A stretch of 64,000 bases of DNA from Rhizobiales bacterium GAS188 (GTDB lineage Bacteria > Pseudomonadota > Alphaproteobacteria > Rhizobiales > Beijerinckiaceae), in assembly GCA_900104855.1 (NCBI GenBank), contig FNSS01000001.1, positions 7,387,001 to 7,451,000 on the forward strand, written 5' to 3'. The notes beneath the pieces are model-generated. The model saw only the letters and a list, made by a program, of their open reading frames with translations, did no database searches and was not told the DNA's origin. Position numbers and translations under genes: made by a program. Every line of letters begins with the position of its first letter. Position 1 is the first letter of the stretch. Of the stretch, positions 1 through 22,837 are shown piece by piece.

Positions 1-718
1 TGCGCCCTTCGCCACCGCCATGAGGGTGGTCGATCGGGTTCATCGAAACGCCGCGGTTATGGGGCTTGCGGCCGAGCCAGCGATTACGGCCGGCCTTGCC
101 GAGATTGGTGTTCATGTTGTCGGGGTTCGACACCGCGCCGATCGAGGCGAAGCAGCCGCCATGCACCAGCCGCTGCTCGCCCGAGCTCAGACGCACGATC
201 ACATAACCCTGGTCGCGTCCGACGATCTGCGCATAGGAGCCGGCCGAGCGTGCGATGGCGCCGCCCTTGCCGATCTTCATCTCGATATTGTGGACGATGG
301 TGCCGACCGGGATCGCCTGCAGCGGCATGGCGTTGCCGGGCTTGATATCGGCCTGCTCGGCCGCGACCACCTTGTCGCCGGCGGCCAGGCGCTGCGGCGC
401 GATGATGTAGGACTTCGTGCCGTCCTCGAAGCTGATCAGGGCGATGAACGCCGTGCGGTTCGGATCATATTCGATGCGCTCGACCGTCGCCGACTCGCCG
501 AGCTTCTCGCGACGCCGGAAATCGACGATGCGATAGCGCTGCTTATGGCCGCCGCCACGGAAGCGCACGGTCACCCGGCCGTGATTGTTGCGCCCGCCCG
601 AAGACGACTTGCCCTCGGTCAAGGTCTTCTCGGGCTTGCCCTTGTAGAGGCTCGAACGGTCGACGATGACGAGCTCACGAAGGCTCGGCGTGACCGGTTT
701 GAAATGCTTCAGCGCCAT
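1..718 (-). CDS. rplB: 50S ribosomal protein L2 (3' end outside window)
   Basis: L2 is a primary 23S rRNA-binding protein needed for subunit association and peptidyl transferase activity. The minus-strand frame starts with ATG at 718 ([15 protein letters not shown]) and runs 239 codons to the window edge without a stop; bacterial L2 is about 275-280 residues, so roughly the last 40 are missing. The last visible residues include [13 protein letters not shown], the conserved L2 loop with the functionally important histidine. It starts 19 bases after rplW, in the normal S10-operon order. Identification is secure; only the C-terminus cannot be assessed. Confidence 0.97.
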   Translation of the reverse strand, partial: MALKHFKPVTPSLRELVIVDRSSLYKGKPEKTLTEGKSSSGGRNNHGRVTVRFRGGGHKQRYRIVDFRRREKLGESATVERIEYDPNRTAFIALISFEDGTKSYIIAPQRLAAGDKVVAAEQADIKPGNAMPLQAIPVGTIVHNIEMKIGKGGAIARSAGSYAQIVGRDQGYVIVRLSSGEQRLVHGGCFASIGAVSNPDNMNTNLGKAGRNRWLGRKPHNRGVSMNPIDHPHGGGEGR

Positions 719-737
719 GGCTCGATTTCCCTCGCGC

Positions 738-1034
738 TCACAGACCGGTCGTGACGTCGATCGACTGGCCGGCGGCCAGCGTCACGATGGCTTTCTTGAC
801 GTCGGACTGCAGGCCGCTGCGGCCGCGGAATTGCTTCACCTTGCCCTTGCGGACCAGGGTGTTGACCTTCTCGACCTTCACGTTGAACAACTTCTCAACC
901 GCCGCCTTGATGGCAGGCTTCGTCGCATCGTTGCGCACCCGGAAGACCACCTTGCCGTGCTCCGAGGCCGTCGTCGCCTTCTCGGTGACGACGGGGGAGA
1001 TGATCACGTCGTAGTGACGCGGATCGGTGCTCAT
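738..1034 (-). CDS. rplW: 50S ribosomal protein L23
   Basis: L23 sits at the polypeptide exit tunnel and docks trigger factor and SRP. The 98-residue product has normal bacterial length, with the N-terminal [20 protein letters not shown] and the internal [11 protein letters not shown] typical of the family. Its ATG overlaps the rplD stop by four bases (ATGA), which implies translational coupling. It is the fourth gene of the S10 operon here (rpsJ, rplC, rplD, rplW, rplB). Confidence 0.97.
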   Translation of the reverse strand: MSTDPRHYDVIISPVVTEKATTASEHGKVVFRVRNDATKPAIKAAVEKLFNVKVEKVNTLVRKGKVKQFRGRSGLQSDVKKAIVTLAAGQSIDVTTGL

Positions 1035-1651
1035 TTGAAGCGCTCCTCAATGGCATGCAGCGCCGCCTGCGTCAGCACGAGCTTCTCGCGCCGCAGGATG
1101 TCGTAGACGTTCAGCCCCTGCACCGGCAGCACATCGATATTCGGGATGGCCCGCGCCGCCAGCGCGAAATTGACCTCGATCTCGGCGCCATCGATGATCA
1201 GCGCGTTGGCGAGACCGAGCTTGCCGAACTGCGCCCTCAGCGCCTTGGTCTTCGGCCCTTCGACGCTCGCCTTGTCGATGATGATGATGGCGCCGTCCTT
1301 GGCCTTGGCGGACAAAGCATGCTTGAGCGCCAGCACACGCACCTTCTTGGGCAGGCCGTGCTCATGGCTGCGCGGCAGCGGCCCGAAGGCGCGCCCGCCG
1401 CCGCGGAACTGGGCGACGCGCGCCGAGCCGTGGCGGGCATTGCCGGTGCCCTTCTGCTTGTAGATCTTCTTGGTGGTGCGCGCGATGTCGGCGCGGTTCT
1501 TCACCGCATGCGTGCCGGCGCGCCGCTTGGCGAGCTGCCAGCGCACGCAGCGCTGCAGGATGTCGGCCCGCGGGACGAGACCGAAGATCTCGTCCGAGAG
1601 CGCGGCTTCGCCCGCGGCGGCGCCGAGCAGAGTGGTCACAGAGACTTGCAT
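1031..1651 (-). CDS. rplD: 50S ribosomal protein L4
   Basis: L4 binds 23S rRNA and lines the exit tunnel; in some bacteria it also autoregulates the S10 operon. The 206-residue product contains the conserved loop region [21 protein letters not shown] chose the ATG at 1651, which shares one base with the rplC stop (TGATG), over the in-frame GTG one codon upstream (1654). Its stop overlaps the rplW start. The length and the neighbours leave no real alternative. Confidence 0.97.
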   Translation of the reverse strand: MQVSVTTLLGAAAGEAALSDEIFGLVPRADILQRCVRWQLAKRRAGTHAVKNRADIARTTKKIYKQKGTGNARHGSARVAQFRGGGRAFGPLPRSHEHGLPKKVRVLALKHALSAKAKDGAIIIIDKASVEGPKTKALRAQFGKLGLANALIIDGAEIEVNFALAARAIPNIDVLPVQGLNVYDILRREKLVLTQAALHAIEERFK

Positions 1652-2385
1652 CACGCGCCCTCCCCGCTGGTCGCTTCAGGAGCTTTTGCGGCCGCAGCTT
1701 CAGCTGCCTTCGTCTCGCGGAAGGCGCCGGGACGCGGCGCATCCTTCGGCAGGCTGCGCTTCACCGCGTCGCGGACCTGGATCCAGCCGCCCTTGACGCC
1801 AGGAACCGCGCCCTCGACCAGGATCAGGCCCTTCGCGACGTCGGTCTGCACCACGCGCAGATTCTGCGTCGTGACCCGATCGACGCCGAGATGGCCGGCC
1901 ATCTTCTTGTTCTTGAAGGTCTTGCCGGGATCCTGGCGACCGCCCGTCGAACCGAGCGAGCGATGCGAGATCGACACGCCGTGCGAGGCGCGAAGACCGC
2001 CGAAATTCCAGCGCTTCATGCCGCCGGCGAAGCCCTTACCCGTGGTGGTGCCCGTCACGTCGACGAACTGGCCGGCCACGAAATGGTCCGCCGTGATCTC
2101 AGCGCCCACCGGAATGAGCGCGTCGGGAGCGACGCGGAACTCGGCGACCTTGCGCTTGGGCTCGACCTTGGCAATGGCGAAGTGACCGCGCTCGGCGCGC
2201 GAGACGTTCTTCACCTTGGCCTTGCCGATACCGAGCTGCACGGCCGTATAGCCGTTCTTCTCGACCGTGCGATGGGCGACGACTTGGCAGTGATCGACCT
2301 TGAGCACGGTCACGGGGACGTGCTCGCCCGCATCTGTGAAGATGCGGGTCATGCCGACCTTCTGCGCTATGATGCCTGACCTCAT
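1651..2385 (-). CDS. rplC: 50S ribosomal protein L3
   Basis: L3 is an early assembly protein reaching toward the peptidyl transferase centre. The 244-residue product starts [16 protein letters not shown] and carries the family signature region around [17 protein letters not shown] (central loop) and [20 protein letters not shown]. The C-terminal tail (about 25 residues, rich in Ala and Glu) extends beyond the E. coli length, as is common in alphaproteobacteria. It overlaps rplD by one base; the gap to rpsJ is 57 bases. Confidence 0.97.
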   Translation of the reverse strand: MRSGIIAQKVGMTRIFTDAGEHVPVTVLKVDHCQVVAHRTVEKNGYTAVQLGIGKAKVKNVSRAERGHFAIAKVEPKRKVAEFRVAPDALIPVGAEITADHFVAGQFVDVTGTTTGKGFAGGMKRWNFGGLRASHGVSISHRSLGSTGGRQDPGKTFKNKKMAGHLGVDRVTTQNLRVVQTDVAKGLILVEGAVPGVKGGWIQVRDAVKRSLPKDAPRPGAFRETKAAEAAAAKAPEATSGEGA

Positions 2386-2442
2386 GGACTTCTTCCTGAT
2401 CGGCTCGCGGCTTGAAAGACGCCGGAGGAGCCGCTGCGAATC

Positions 2443-2751
<309 letters not shown>

Positions 2752-2784
2752 CGCTCAAATCCAATCGACGGCTGACGTCGTTTC

Positions 2785-2830
2785 CAAAAAATCCGGGCGG
2801 CGGCCGCTCTCTCGCGACGGCCCCGCCCGG
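2785..2830 (-). terminator. Rho-independent terminator after tuf
   Basis: Read on the minus strand, a GC-rich hairpin (outer stem CCGGGCGG/CCGCCCGG, 2793-2830) is followed by a run of six T (2791-2786). It begins 14 bases after the tuf stop and lies upstream of rpsJ, so it should end str-operon transcription or attenuate read-through into the S10 operon. Confidence 0.75.
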
Positions 2831-2843
2831 TTACCTTCTCGAG

Positions 2844-4034
<1,191 letters not shown>

Positions 4035-4131
4035 CTCATTAGCTCCATTCAAGGATCGTTGGCGACGTATCGGTCGAAGGATCGCCGGCAGTCCAGACTC
4101 TTGCTTCTAGCTCTCGGTGAACGGCTCCGGA

Positions 4132-6207
<2,076 letters not shown>

Positions 6208-6216
6208 GGGACATCC

Positions 6217-6687
6217 TCACCAGCGATAATGCGAGAAGGCGCGGTTCGCCTCTGCCATACGGTGCGTGTCCTCCCGCTTCTTCACCGCGTTACCCCGGTT
6301 GTTCGAAGCGTCGAGCAGCTCGGCGGAGAGGCGCTCGACCATCGTCTTGTCGTTGCGAGCCCGCGCAGCCGTGATCAGCCAGCGGATGGCGAGCGCCTGA
6401 CGACGCTCATTGCGCACCTCGACCGGCACTTGATAGGTGGCGCCGCCGACGCGACGCGAACGCACCTCGATAGCGGGCGCGACATTCTCGAGCGCCTGCT
6501 TGAAGACACCCAGAGGATCGGACTTGGCCTTCTGCTCGATCTGATCGAAGGCGCCGTAGACGATCGACTCGGCGACCGACTTCTTGCCCTCGTACATGAT
6601 CGAGTTCATGAATTTCGCGACGACGAGGTCCCCGTATTTTGCATCGGGAACGAATTCGCGCTTTTCGGCACTGTGACGCCGGGACAT
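6217..6687 (-). CDS. rpsG: 30S ribosomal protein S7
   Basis: S7 nucleates assembly of the 30S head domain. The 156-residue product starts [20 protein letters not shown] and contains [15 protein letters not shown] and the [12 protein letters not shown] motif characteristic of S7. It ends RAFSHYRW, as in most proteobacteria. It is separated from rpsL by an unusually long 163-base spacer that contains dispersed palindromic repeats. Confidence 0.98.
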   Translation of the reverse strand: MSRRHSAEKREFVPDAKYGDLVVAKFMNSIMYEGKKSVAESIVYGAFDQIEQKAKSDPLGVFKQALENVAPAIEVRSRRVGGATYQVPVEVRNERRQALAIRWLITAARARNDKTMVERLSAELLDASNNRGNAVKKREDTHRMAEANRAFSHYRW

Positions 6688-6717
6688 GTAATCGGCTCCG
6701 ATTGATCTTTTCCGTCG

Positions 6718-6784
6718 TGGCCGGACCTGGTCCGACCATTCAGGCTCTTGTCTATTCCGTCATGGCCGGGCTCGTTCCGGCCAT
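6718..6784. repeat. Two adjacent dispersed palindromes in the rpsL-rpsG spacer
   Basis: Two related inverted repeats lie side by side. 6718-6738 has near-perfect arms TGGCCGGACC/GGTCCGACCA, and 6762-6784 has arms ATGGCCGG/CCGGCCAT. Both follow the same lead-in, TTCCGTC(A/G)TGGCCGG. A partial third copy of the lead-in (CGTCATGGCCGGGCTGG) occurs at about 37742-37758. This resembles the common rhizobial intergenic palindrome GTCATGGCCGGGCTTGTCC. The copies are transcribed within the rpsL-rpsG message. Confidence 0.6.
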
Positions 6785-6850
6785 CCATGCCTTAGTGACC
6801 TCGAGATCCTCGGGCCTTCGCTTTGCTGCGCCCGAGGGCGACGCTTGGCG

Positions 6851-7222
6851 TCACTTCGGCCTCTTTGCTCCGTATTTCGAACGGCGCTGCTTGCGGTCCT
6901 TCACGCCTTGCGTGTCGAGCACGCCGCGCAGGATGTGGTAGCGCACGCCGGGCAAGTCCTTGACGCGCCCGCCGCGGATCATCACGACCGAGTGCTCCTG
7001 GAGGTTGTGCCCCTCGCCGGGAATGTAGCCGATCACCTCGAAGCCGTTGGTGAGGCGCACCTTGGCCACCTTACGCAAGGCGGAGTTCGGCTTCTTCGGC
7101 GTCGTCGTATAGACGCGCGTGCAAACTCCCCGCTTCTGCGGGCAAGACTCGAGTGCGGGCGCCTTGTCCCGATAGGTCTTCGCCTGCCGGGGCTTCCGGA
7201 TCAGCTGCGAAATCGTCGGCAT
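6851..7222 (-). CDS. rpsL: 30S ribosomal protein S12
   Basis: S12 is the decoding-centre protein that controls accuracy. The 123-residue product starts [15 protein letters not shown] and contains [11 protein letters not shown] and [13 protein letters not shown]. Lys43 and Lys88, the classical streptomycin-resistance positions, are both wild-type lysine. It is the first gene of the str operon (rpsL-rpsG-fusA-tuf), about 1.1 kb downstream of rpoC. Confidence 0.98.
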   Translation of the reverse strand: MPTISQLIRKPRQAKTYRDKAPALESCPQKRGVCTRVYTTTPKKPNSALRKVAKVRLTNGFEVIGYIPGEGHNLQEHSVVMIRGGRVKDLPGVRYHILRGVLDTQGVKDRKQRRSKYGAKRPK

Positions 7223-7443
7223 GATCGCCTTCCATCACGGCGCCACAAACGGCGCAAAGCCAAACGGACCATCCGCCCGTTCAGGGCATCAGGTCCGCCT
7301 TCCAATGCAGAGGATCGGGTCACCCCGATCTTGCCATCATCAATTGTCTCAGTCGCAGACGGGCAGTGTTTGGACGCTCTTGCATCGGGCGCGAGGCGCG
7401 CTCGAACAGGGCGAGGTCCACGACCTGCCGAAAACGTTGGCCG

Positions 7444-7472
7444 GCTCTAACGTCCCTGGCCCCAAACGTCAA
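7444..7472 (-). promoter_or_regulatory. Candidate sigma-70-type promoter for rpsL-rpsG-fusA-tuf
   Basis: On the minus strand there is a -35-like TTGACG (7472-7467), a 17-base spacer and a weak -10-like TAGAGC (7449-7444), ending 221 bases upstream of the rpsL start. The -35 fits the alphaproteobacterial consensus well, the -10 poorly. A promoter is expected here because rpoC ends with a strong terminator. Confidence 0.3.
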
Positions 7473-7932
7473 CAGCTAAATGGAAGAATGGCCGCCATTT
7501 TTGCATGCTCGACGCGATGGTTTCGCGAAGCTCCGCGTCGAGCTCAGGCGTTTGCCCCGGTCCGGTCTGATGAAAGCACGGGCCCTACCCTCTGATAGGC
7601 GGCCGATCCTCGCAGCGATTCGCGAACCGTTTCGCGGGGACGGACTCGGCGACCAGGCTCGGAAGAGGGTGCAAGCTTTGGCTTGTACGTTTTGATTTCG
7701 CATCATTTTTTTCGAAAGGCAAGACCGCCTCGCGAACCTGATTCGCATTCGCGTACCGACCAGGTCAAAGCCAGGATGGCGCTCTCCTCGAAGCGCGTTG
7801 AGCAGGGACAATCCGGGCAAGTTGAGTTTTTTCGGCTCGACGGTTCAGCCGAGACATTCCGCCACGAGCTCGGCGGCCCGATCGATTGCAGCACCTCGTC
7901 GAGCTCGGCGTGGCGCATCTCGATGGTCTTCT

Positions 7933-8088
7933 ACCTTCTCCCGCTCTTGGGCGGGAGAAGGTGCCGAGGCGAAGCCGAGGCGGATGAGGGGCGGTCGAGC
8001 GCTTCACCAGCGTCCCTCATCCGCCCTCACTACGCAGAGTCTTTCTGTTCAAGTCTTGCACCTTCTCCCGCCCAAGAGCGGGAGAAGG
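7933..8088. repeat. Composite palindromic repeat, two inverted copies
   Basis: The left copy (7933-7962) has 12-base arms ACCTTCTCCCGC/GCGGGAGAAGGT around the loop TCTTGG. The right copy (8060-8088) has the same arms with the loop CCAAGA, so the two copies are reverse complements of each other. Between them a second inverted pair, GGCGGATGAGGG/CCCTCATCCGCC, completes a nested structure. A third copy of the outer palindrome lies at 33913-33941. It looks like a dispersed intergenic REP/RPE-type element rather than a simple terminator. Confidence 0.7.
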
Positions 8089-8275
8089 AAACGCGCCAAT
8101 GTTGTGTACAAACACTTTTACGTATCACGTTGTTTTGACGTGTAATTGCAAGTTTCCTACTCCTTGCCAGCCAGACGTTGGCCACCTGAATCCTGCCCCG
8201 CGAACCGACCTCCGTCTCGACGAAACGCGATGCCGCGAGCCCAAGGCGCCGCCAGCCAAGATGCCGCCGGCCCAA

Positions 8276-8304
8276 GAAAAAAGCCGCCCCGAAGGGCGGC
8301 TTTT
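8276..8304 (-). terminator. Rho-independent terminator after rpoC
   Basis: Minus-strand read: AAAAGCCGCCC, loop TTCG, GGGCGGCTTTTTTC. This is a textbook hairpin with a UUCG-type tetraloop and a T-run, starting 12 bases beyond the rpoC stop. It should end the rplJL-rpoBC transcript and make rpsL depend on its own promoter. Confidence 0.92.
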
Positions 8305-8315
8305 CAACGCTTCGG

Positions 8316-12542
<4,227 letters not shown>

Positions 12543-12600
12543 CTCCTCAAAACTGGGCCGCGCCGGTCACTCCGGGCCGCGACGAGAAAACTGATGTCAC

Positions 12601-12623
12601 CCTCTCTCGCGGCGCGAGAGAGG
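12601..12623. other. Perfect hairpin in the rpoB-rpoC gap
   Basis: CCTCTCTCGC, three-base loop GGC, GCGAGAGAGG: a perfect 10-base stem, starting 42 bases after the rpoB stop in the direction of transcription. There is no T-run, so it is more likely an mRNA processing or stability element, or another dispersed palindrome, than a terminator. Confidence 0.6.
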
Positions 12624-12664
12624 AATTGTGCAACTGATCTAGCCAATAGGGCGCAAGCCGAGCT

Positions 12665-16783
<4,119 letters not shown>

Positions 16784-17169
16784 GTCGCTCCTCTTGCCTT
16801 CCCATGGTCCGGGCTCGACACCGGACGGCGAATACGCTTACCCTCGTCGAACGGACGCCGCGATCGGCCTCCGCCAAGTCTTATGCGCCTCGTCATAGGC
16901 GCCAAGTCATAGGCACCCGCCTTGGCGGCACCTCGTCACCGGTGCGGCGGCGCCATCGCGGCCCCCGCCCCTCTCGCGACCGGCGATCTCCGGCCGCTGC
17001 CCATCTGCTTTCGCAAATGAGCGAATCGCAACGCGAAAACCCCGGAGCCAAACGGCTTCAGGGCTCACGCAAAAGAGGCGTTCCTATGGCGCCTCGCATG
17101 ACGCATGCGGCGCCGCCCTGAGGCGGCGCCGCATCAGACATGCCGTGCCGGCCGCAGCCGGCCCGAATC
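16784..17169. other. rplL-rpoB intergenic region
   Basis: This 386-base gap within the rplJL-rpoBC operon has no credible gene. It contains the 13-bp-stem hairpin at 17105-17134, described separately. In other bacteria this gap holds a partial attenuator and an RNase III processing site that set the ratio of L7/L12 to polymerase; I infer a similar role. Confidence 0.6.
17105..17134 (-). promoter_or_regulatory. Attenuator/processing hairpin after rplL
   Basis: Perfect 13-base inverted repeat ATGCGGCGCCGCC/GGCGGCGCCGCAT with a four-base loop, beginning 36 bases beyond the rplL stop on the minus strand. There is no T-run, so full termination is unlikely. Position and strength match the known partial termination between rplL and rpoB. 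Confidence 0.6.
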
Positions 17170-17541
17170 TCACTTCAGCTCGACCTTGGCGCCCGCCTTT
17201 TCGAGCTGGGCCTTGAGCTTCTCGCCCTCATCCTTGCTCACGCCTTCCTTGACGGCCTTCGGAGCGGCCTCGACGAGGTCCTTGGCTTCCTTGAGGCCAA
17301 GGCCGGTGATGGCGCGCACCTCTTTGATGACCTCGATCTTCTTCTCACCGATGGCGGCGAGCACCACGGAGAACTCGGTCTGCTCCTCGACGACGGCGGC
17401 AGCGGCTGCAGGCGCTGAGGCCACTGCGACGGCCGCGGCCGCCGACACGCCCCATTTTTCCTCGAGCATCTTCGCGAGCTCGGCGGCCTCGAGGACTGTG
17501 AGGCCCGACAATTCGGTAACCAATTTGGAGAGATCAGCCAT
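17170..17541 (-). CDS. rplL: 50S ribosomal protein L7/L12
   Basis: L7/L12 forms the ribosomal stalk that recruits translation factors and is present in several copies. The 123-residue product has the N-terminal dimerisation domain ([20 protein letters not shown]), an Ala-rich hinge, and the C-terminal domain with [20 protein letters not shown] ending KVELK. Length is typical. It lies 48 bases after rplJ. Confidence 0.98.
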   Translation of the reverse strand: MADLSKLVTELSGLTVLEAAELAKMLEEKWGVSAAAAVAVASAPAAAAAVVEEQTEFSVVLAAIGEKKIEVIKEVRAITGLGLKEAKDLVEAAPKAVKEGVSKDEGEKLKAQLEKAGAKVELK

Positions 17542-17589
17542 GAGAGATGTTCCTTATGTAGGATAGGTTCGATGAATTCCAAGCGGCCT

Positions 17590-18108
17590 TCAGGCCGCCA
17601 AGTCCTTGTCGCCATAAGCGGCGAAAACGCGCGCCAGCTTCGCTGCCGGAGCATTGGCGAGCTGGGCGAGCTTGGTTGCCGGTGCCTGGATCAGGCCCAC
17701 GAGCTTGGCCCGCAATTCGTCGAGCGAAGGCAGGCTGGCGAGCGTCTTGACCCCGTTGGGATCGAGAGACGTCTTGCCCATGGCTCCGCCGAGCACGACG
17801 AGCTTGTCGTTCGCCTTGGCGTAGTCGGTCGCGACCTTGGCGGCCGCCACCGGGTCCGTCGAATAGGCAAACAGCGTCGGCCCTTTGAGCAGCGAGGCGA
17901 CAGAAGCCGCATCCGTGCCGTCGAGGGCGATTTTGGCGAGCCTGTTCTTGGCGACCTTCACCGAGACTCCGGCAAGCTTTGCCTGCTTGCGCAGCTTCTG
18001 CATGTCGGAGACGGTCAGGCCGGCATAGTGAGCAACGACCACGGCAGCGTTCGCCTGGAACGTTGCACGCAGCGCCGTCACGAACTCTTGCTTTTCCGCA
18101 CGTTCCAC
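17590..18108 (-). CDS. rplJ: 50S ribosomal protein L10
   Basis: L10 anchors the L7/L12 stalk and in many bacteria represses its own operon by binding the mRNA leader. I chose the GTG at 18108 ([17 protein letters not shown], 172 residues) because alphaproteobacterial L10 normally begins MERAEK and AAGAG sits five bases upstream. An in-frame ATG five codons earlier (18123) is the alternative. [17 protein letters not shown] and [13 protein letters not shown] are conserved core motifs. It is the first gene of rplJ-rplL-rpoB-rpoC; rplK and rplA, its usual upstream neighbours, are not here. Confidence 0.95.
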   Translation of the reverse strand: MERAEKQEFVTALRATFQANAAVVVAHYAGLTVSDMQKLRKQAKLAGVSVKVAKNRLAKIALDGTDAASVASLLKGPTLFAYSTDPVAAAKVATDYAKANDKLVVLGGAMGKTSLDPNGVKTLASLPSLDELRAKLVGLIQAPATKLAQLANAPAAKLARVFAAYGDKDLAA

Positions 18109-19903
<1,795 letters not shown>

Positions 19904-19912
19904 AGAGAGCGT

Positions 19913-19939
19913 GGTGGCCGGACGGCGCGTCCGGCCACC
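19913..19939. other. Hairpin in the mdh-sucC gap
   Basis: GGTGGCCGGAC, loop GGCGC, GTCCGGCCACC: a perfect 11-base stem starting 10 bases after the mdh stop. There is no T-run. It may protect the mdh 3' end or mark a processing site between mdh and sucC, or be another dispersed palindrome. Confidence 0.6.
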
Positions 19940-20029
19940 GATATCCTCGCTGCGCGCCCGGAGAGGCGCGGATGCGAGGGTTGATCCTCGGAGCAGTCCG
20001 AGCGCGGGCACGGTTTTGGAGAGGGCAGG

Positions 20030-21223
20030 ATGAACATCCACGAATATCAAGCCAAGGCCGTGCTGAAGGAGTTCGGCGCGCCGGTCTCGCGTGGCCGCGC
20101 CGCCTTCACGCCCGAGGAGGCCGAGGCCGCCGCAAAGGAGCTCGGCGGCCCGCTCTTCGTGGTCAAGAGCCAGATCCATGCGGGCGGGCGCGGCAAGGGC
20201 AAATTCAAGGAGGCCGAGGCCGGCGACAAAGGCGGGGTGCGGCTCGCGAAATCGGTCGAAGAAGTGAAGCGCTTCGCCAAGGAGATGCTTGGCCACACGC
20301 TCGTCACCATCCAGACCGGCCCGGCCGGCAAGCAGGTGAACCGGCTCTATGTCGAGGACGGCTCGGCCATTGCCAGCGAATTCTACTTGTCCATGCTGGT
20401 CGATCGCGAGACCTCCCGCATCGCCTTCGTGGTCTCGACCGAAGGCGGCATGGATATCGAGAAGGTGGCGCATGAGACGCCGGAGAAGATCGTTTCCTTC
20501 TCGATCGATCCCGAGACCGGGGCGATGGGCTTCCACGGGCGCAAGGTCGCCAAGGCGCTGGGGCTTACGGGCGATCTCGCCAAACAGGCCGAGAAGCTCG
20601 TCTCGCAGCTCTATTCGGCCTTTCTCTCCAAGGATATGAGCCTCCTCGAGATCAATCCGCTGATCGTCACCAAGGACAACCGGCTGGTCTGCCTCGACGC
20701 CAAGATCTCCTTCGATTCCAACGCTCTCTACCGTCACGCCGACATATTGGCGCTGCGCGACACTAGCGAGGAGGACCCCAAGGAGATCGAGGCCTCCAAG
20801 CACGACCTGTCCTATGTGGCGCTCGACGGCACGATCGGCTGCATGGTCAACGGCGCGGGCCTCGCCATGGCCACCATGGACATCATCAAGCTCTATGGCG
20901 AGGAGCCGGCGAACTTCCTCGACGTCGGTGGCGGCGCCACCAAGGAGAAGGTGACGGCGGCCTTCAAGATCATCACCGCCGATCCCAAGGTGAAAGGCAT
21001 ATTGGTCAACATCTTCGGCGGCATCATGAAATGCGACATCATCGCCGAGGGCGTGGTCGCCGCGGTGCGCGAGGTCGGCCTGAAAGTGCCGCTCGTGGTG
21101 CGGCTCGAAGGTACCAATGTCGAGCTCGGCAAGGCCATCATCGACAAATCGGGGCTCAACGTCATCTCGGCCGACGATCTCGACGATGCGGCGCAGAAAA
21201 TCGTCAAGGCTGTGAAGGGCTAG
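20030..21223 (+). CDS. sucC: Succinyl-CoA synthetase beta subunit
   Basis: The beta subunit of ADP/GDP-forming succinate-CoA ligase carries the nucleotide-binding ATP-grasp fold. The 397-residue product starts [20 protein letters not shown] and has [16 protein letters not shown] (nucleotide loop) and [16 protein letters not shown] (phosphohistidine-interacting region). A GGAGAGGG ribosome site precedes the ATG. Its partner sucD is separated from it by an inserted toxin-antitoxin pair; in most relatives sucC and sucD are adjacent or nearly so. Confidence 0.97.
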   Translation: MNIHEYQAKAVLKEFGAPVSRGRAAFTPEEAEAAAKELGGPLFVVKSQIHAGGRGKGKFKEAEAGDKGGVRLAKSVEEVKRFAKEMLGHTLVTIQTGPAGKQVNRLYVEDGSAIASEFYLSMLVDRETSRIAFVVSTEGGMDIEKVAHETPEKIVSFSIDPETGAMGFHGRKVAKALGLTGDLAKQAEKLVSQLYSAFLSKDMSLLEINPLIVTKDNRLVCLDAKISFDSNALYRHADILALRDTSEEDPKEIEASKHDLSYVALDGTIGCMVNGAGLAMATMDIIKLYGEEPANFLDVGGGATKEKVTAAFKIITADPKVKGILVNIFGGIMKCDIIAEGVVAAVREVGLKVPLVVRLEGTNVELGKAIIDKSGLNVISADDLDDAAQKIVKAVKG

Positions 21224-21291
21224 GGGCCAGGCATTGATTGCCGCTCAACGCAGTTCCACATAAACTGCGTGCATCATCGGAGCAATCGCCC

Positions 21292-21525
21292 ATGAAAAAC
21301 ATCACGCTCGCAGTCGACGAGGACGTACTGGACAAGGTGAGAAAATACGCCGTCAGCCGCGACACGACGGTGAATGCGATCGTGCGCGAGCACCTGGAGC
21401 AGATCGCCAAGAACGACGATCGGCTCAAACAGGTGGTCGCAGAATTGAGGCGGCTCAGCGAGAACTCCACCGCCGAGCTCGGGCCCGGCTACAAGTGGAA
21501 CCGTGAAGATTGCTATGAGCGTTGA
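21292..21525 (+). CDS. VapB-like antitoxin
   Basis: A 77-residue protein starting MKNITLAVDEDVLDKVRKYA; the short strand followed by helices (SRDTTVNAIVREHLEQIAK) resembles ribbon-helix-helix antitoxins, which bind their own promoter and neutralise a PIN toxin through the C-terminal tail. The ATG at 21292 is chosen over an upstream in-frame start because homology-like sequence begins there. It overlaps the PIN-domain gene by 11 bases, the usual antitoxin-first layout. The exact subfamily is uncertain. Confidence 0.8.
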   Translation: MKNITLAVDEDVLDKVRKYAVSRDTTVNAIVREHLEQIAKNDDRLKQVVAELRRLSENSTAELGPGYKWNREDCYER

Positions 21526-21934
21526 AGCGTTCCTCGACACGAACGTGCTGATCTATGCGGCAGCCGGACGCATCAGCGAGGCCGCCAAGCAGAGGCGTGC
21601 GTTGGCTTGTGTCGAGGCGGCGAATTTCGGCACCTCAGGGCAGGTTCTGGCGGAATTCTACACAAATGTGACGCGCAAGCCTGCGCGTCCGCTCGACCGG
21701 TCTGAGGCGCTGGACTGGATCGAGCGGCTCGCCGAATTCCCGGTCATACCTATCACCGCCGATCTCGTGCGGATGGCCATCGGCCTCAGCGCCAGATACC
21801 AGGTTTCCTACTGGGACGCCGCGATCCTTGCGGCGGCGGAGGAGCTCGGAGCGCCCACCCTGTATTCCGAAGACCTCAATCACGGGCAAGTCTACGGCTC
21901 AGTGAAGGTCGTGAACCCTTTCCTCCCCAACTGA
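21515..21934 (+). CDS. PIN-domain toxin, VapC-like ribonuclease
   Basis: A 139-residue PIN-domain protein. FLDTNVLIYA near the N-terminus (Asp8) and the C-terminal YWDAAILAAA supply acidic residues of the PIN metal site; TLYSEDLNHGQ is the usual last motif (S/TEDLN..GQ). VapC toxins cleave RNA, often initiator tRNA or rRNA. The ATG at 21515 overlaps the antitoxin; a GTG four codons earlier (21503) is possible. It sits 18 bases before sucD, so the pair is probably co-transcribed with the TCA genes. Confidence 0.85.
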   Translation: MSVEAFLDTNVLIYAAAGRISEAAKQRRALACVEAANFGTSGQVLAEFYTNVTRKPARPLDRSEALDWIERLAEFPVIPITADLVRMAIGLSARYQVSYWDAAILAAAEELGAPTLYSEDLNHGQVYGSVKVVNPFLPN

Positions 21935-21952
21935 TCGGCAGAAGGCCACGTA

Positions 21953-22837
21953 ATGTCCATCCTCATCGACGCCGACACCAAGGTCATCTGCCAGGGCTTC
22001 ACCGGCAAGAACGGCACCTTCCATTCAGAGCAGGCGATCGCCTATGGCACGAAGATGGTCGGCGGCGTAGCTCCAGGCAAAGGCGGGGCGGAGCATCTCG
22101 GCCTGCCGGTCTTCGACACGGTCAAGGAGGCGCGCGACGCGACCGGCGCCGACGCGACCGTCATCTATGTGCCGCCGGCCGGCGCCGCGGACGCGATCTG
22201 CGAGGCGATCGACGCGGAATTGCCGCTGATCGTCTGCATCACCGAAGGCATTCCGGTTGCCGACATGATCAAGGCGAAGCGGGCGCTCATCGGCTCGAAA
22301 TCCCGGCTGATCGGCCCGAATTGCCCGGGCGTGATGACGGCCGGCGAATGCAAGATCGGCATCATGCCGGGGCAGATCTTCAAGCGCGGCTCGGTCGGCA
22401 TCGTGTCGCGCTCGGGCACGCTCACCTATGAGGCGGTCTACCAGACGACGCGCGAAGGCCTTGGCCAGACCTCGGCGATCGGCATCGGCGGCGATCCGGT
22501 GAAGGGCACGGAATTCATCGACATCCTCGAGATGTTCCTGGCCGACCCGAAGACGAATTCGATCGTCATGATCGGCGAGATCGGCGGCTCGGCCGAGGAG
22601 GATGCGGCGCAGTTCCTGCATGATGAGGCGAAGCGCGGCCGCAAGAAGCCGGTCGTCGGCTTCATCGCCGGGCGCACCGCACCGCCTGGACGCCGCATGG
22701 GTCATGCGGGCGCCATCATCTCGGGCGGCAAGGGCGGCGCCGAGGACAAGATCGAGGCGATGCAGCGCGCCGGCATCAATGTGTCGCCCTCGCCGGCCCG
22801 CCTCGGAAAAACCTTGGTCGAGGTCTTGAAAGGTTGA
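21953..22837 (+). CDS. sucD: Succinyl-CoA synthetase alpha subunit
   Basis: The alpha subunit of succinyl-CoA synthetase binds CoA and carries the phosphorylated histidine. The 294-residue product starts [20 protein letters not shown]; the CoA-binding Rossmann domain is N-terminal, and the active-site histidine is in [14 protein letters not shown] (about residue 251). AGAAGG-type ribosome binding sequence (AGAAGGCC) precedes the ATG. Full length and intact despite the toxin-antitoxin insertion upstream. Confidence 0.97.
   Translation: MSILIDADTKVICQGFTGKNGTFHSEQAIAYGTKMVGGVAPGKGGAEHLGLPVFDTVKEARDATGADATVIYVPPAGAADAICEAIDAELPLIVCITEGIPVADMIKAKRALIGSKSRLIGPNCPGVMTAGECKIGIMPGQIFKRGSVGIVSRSGTLTYEAVYQTTREGLGQTSAIGIGGDPVKGTEFIDILEMFLADPKTNSIVMIGEIGGSAEEDAAQFLHDEAKRGRKKPVVGFIAGRTAPPGRRMGHAGAIISGGKGGAEDKIEAMQRAGINVSPSPARLGKTLVEVLKG

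Larger units (their letters stand above)
7223..8275. other. Long non-coding gap between rpoC and rpsL
   Basis: No convincing gene lies in this 1.05-kb stretch. The short open frames on both strands have no family-like sequence. It holds a composite palindromic repeat (7933-8088), a candidate rpsL promoter (7444-7472), and at its right end the rpoC terminator. The 120 bases at about 8090-8170 are more AT-rich than the surroundings. I see no integrase, tRNA or other mobile-element trace. Confidence 0.6.

Noticed and set aside
7683-8145. Overlapping plus-strand open frames in the rpoC-rpsL gap
   Set aside because: They run through the composite palindromic repeat and have no protein-like pattern.
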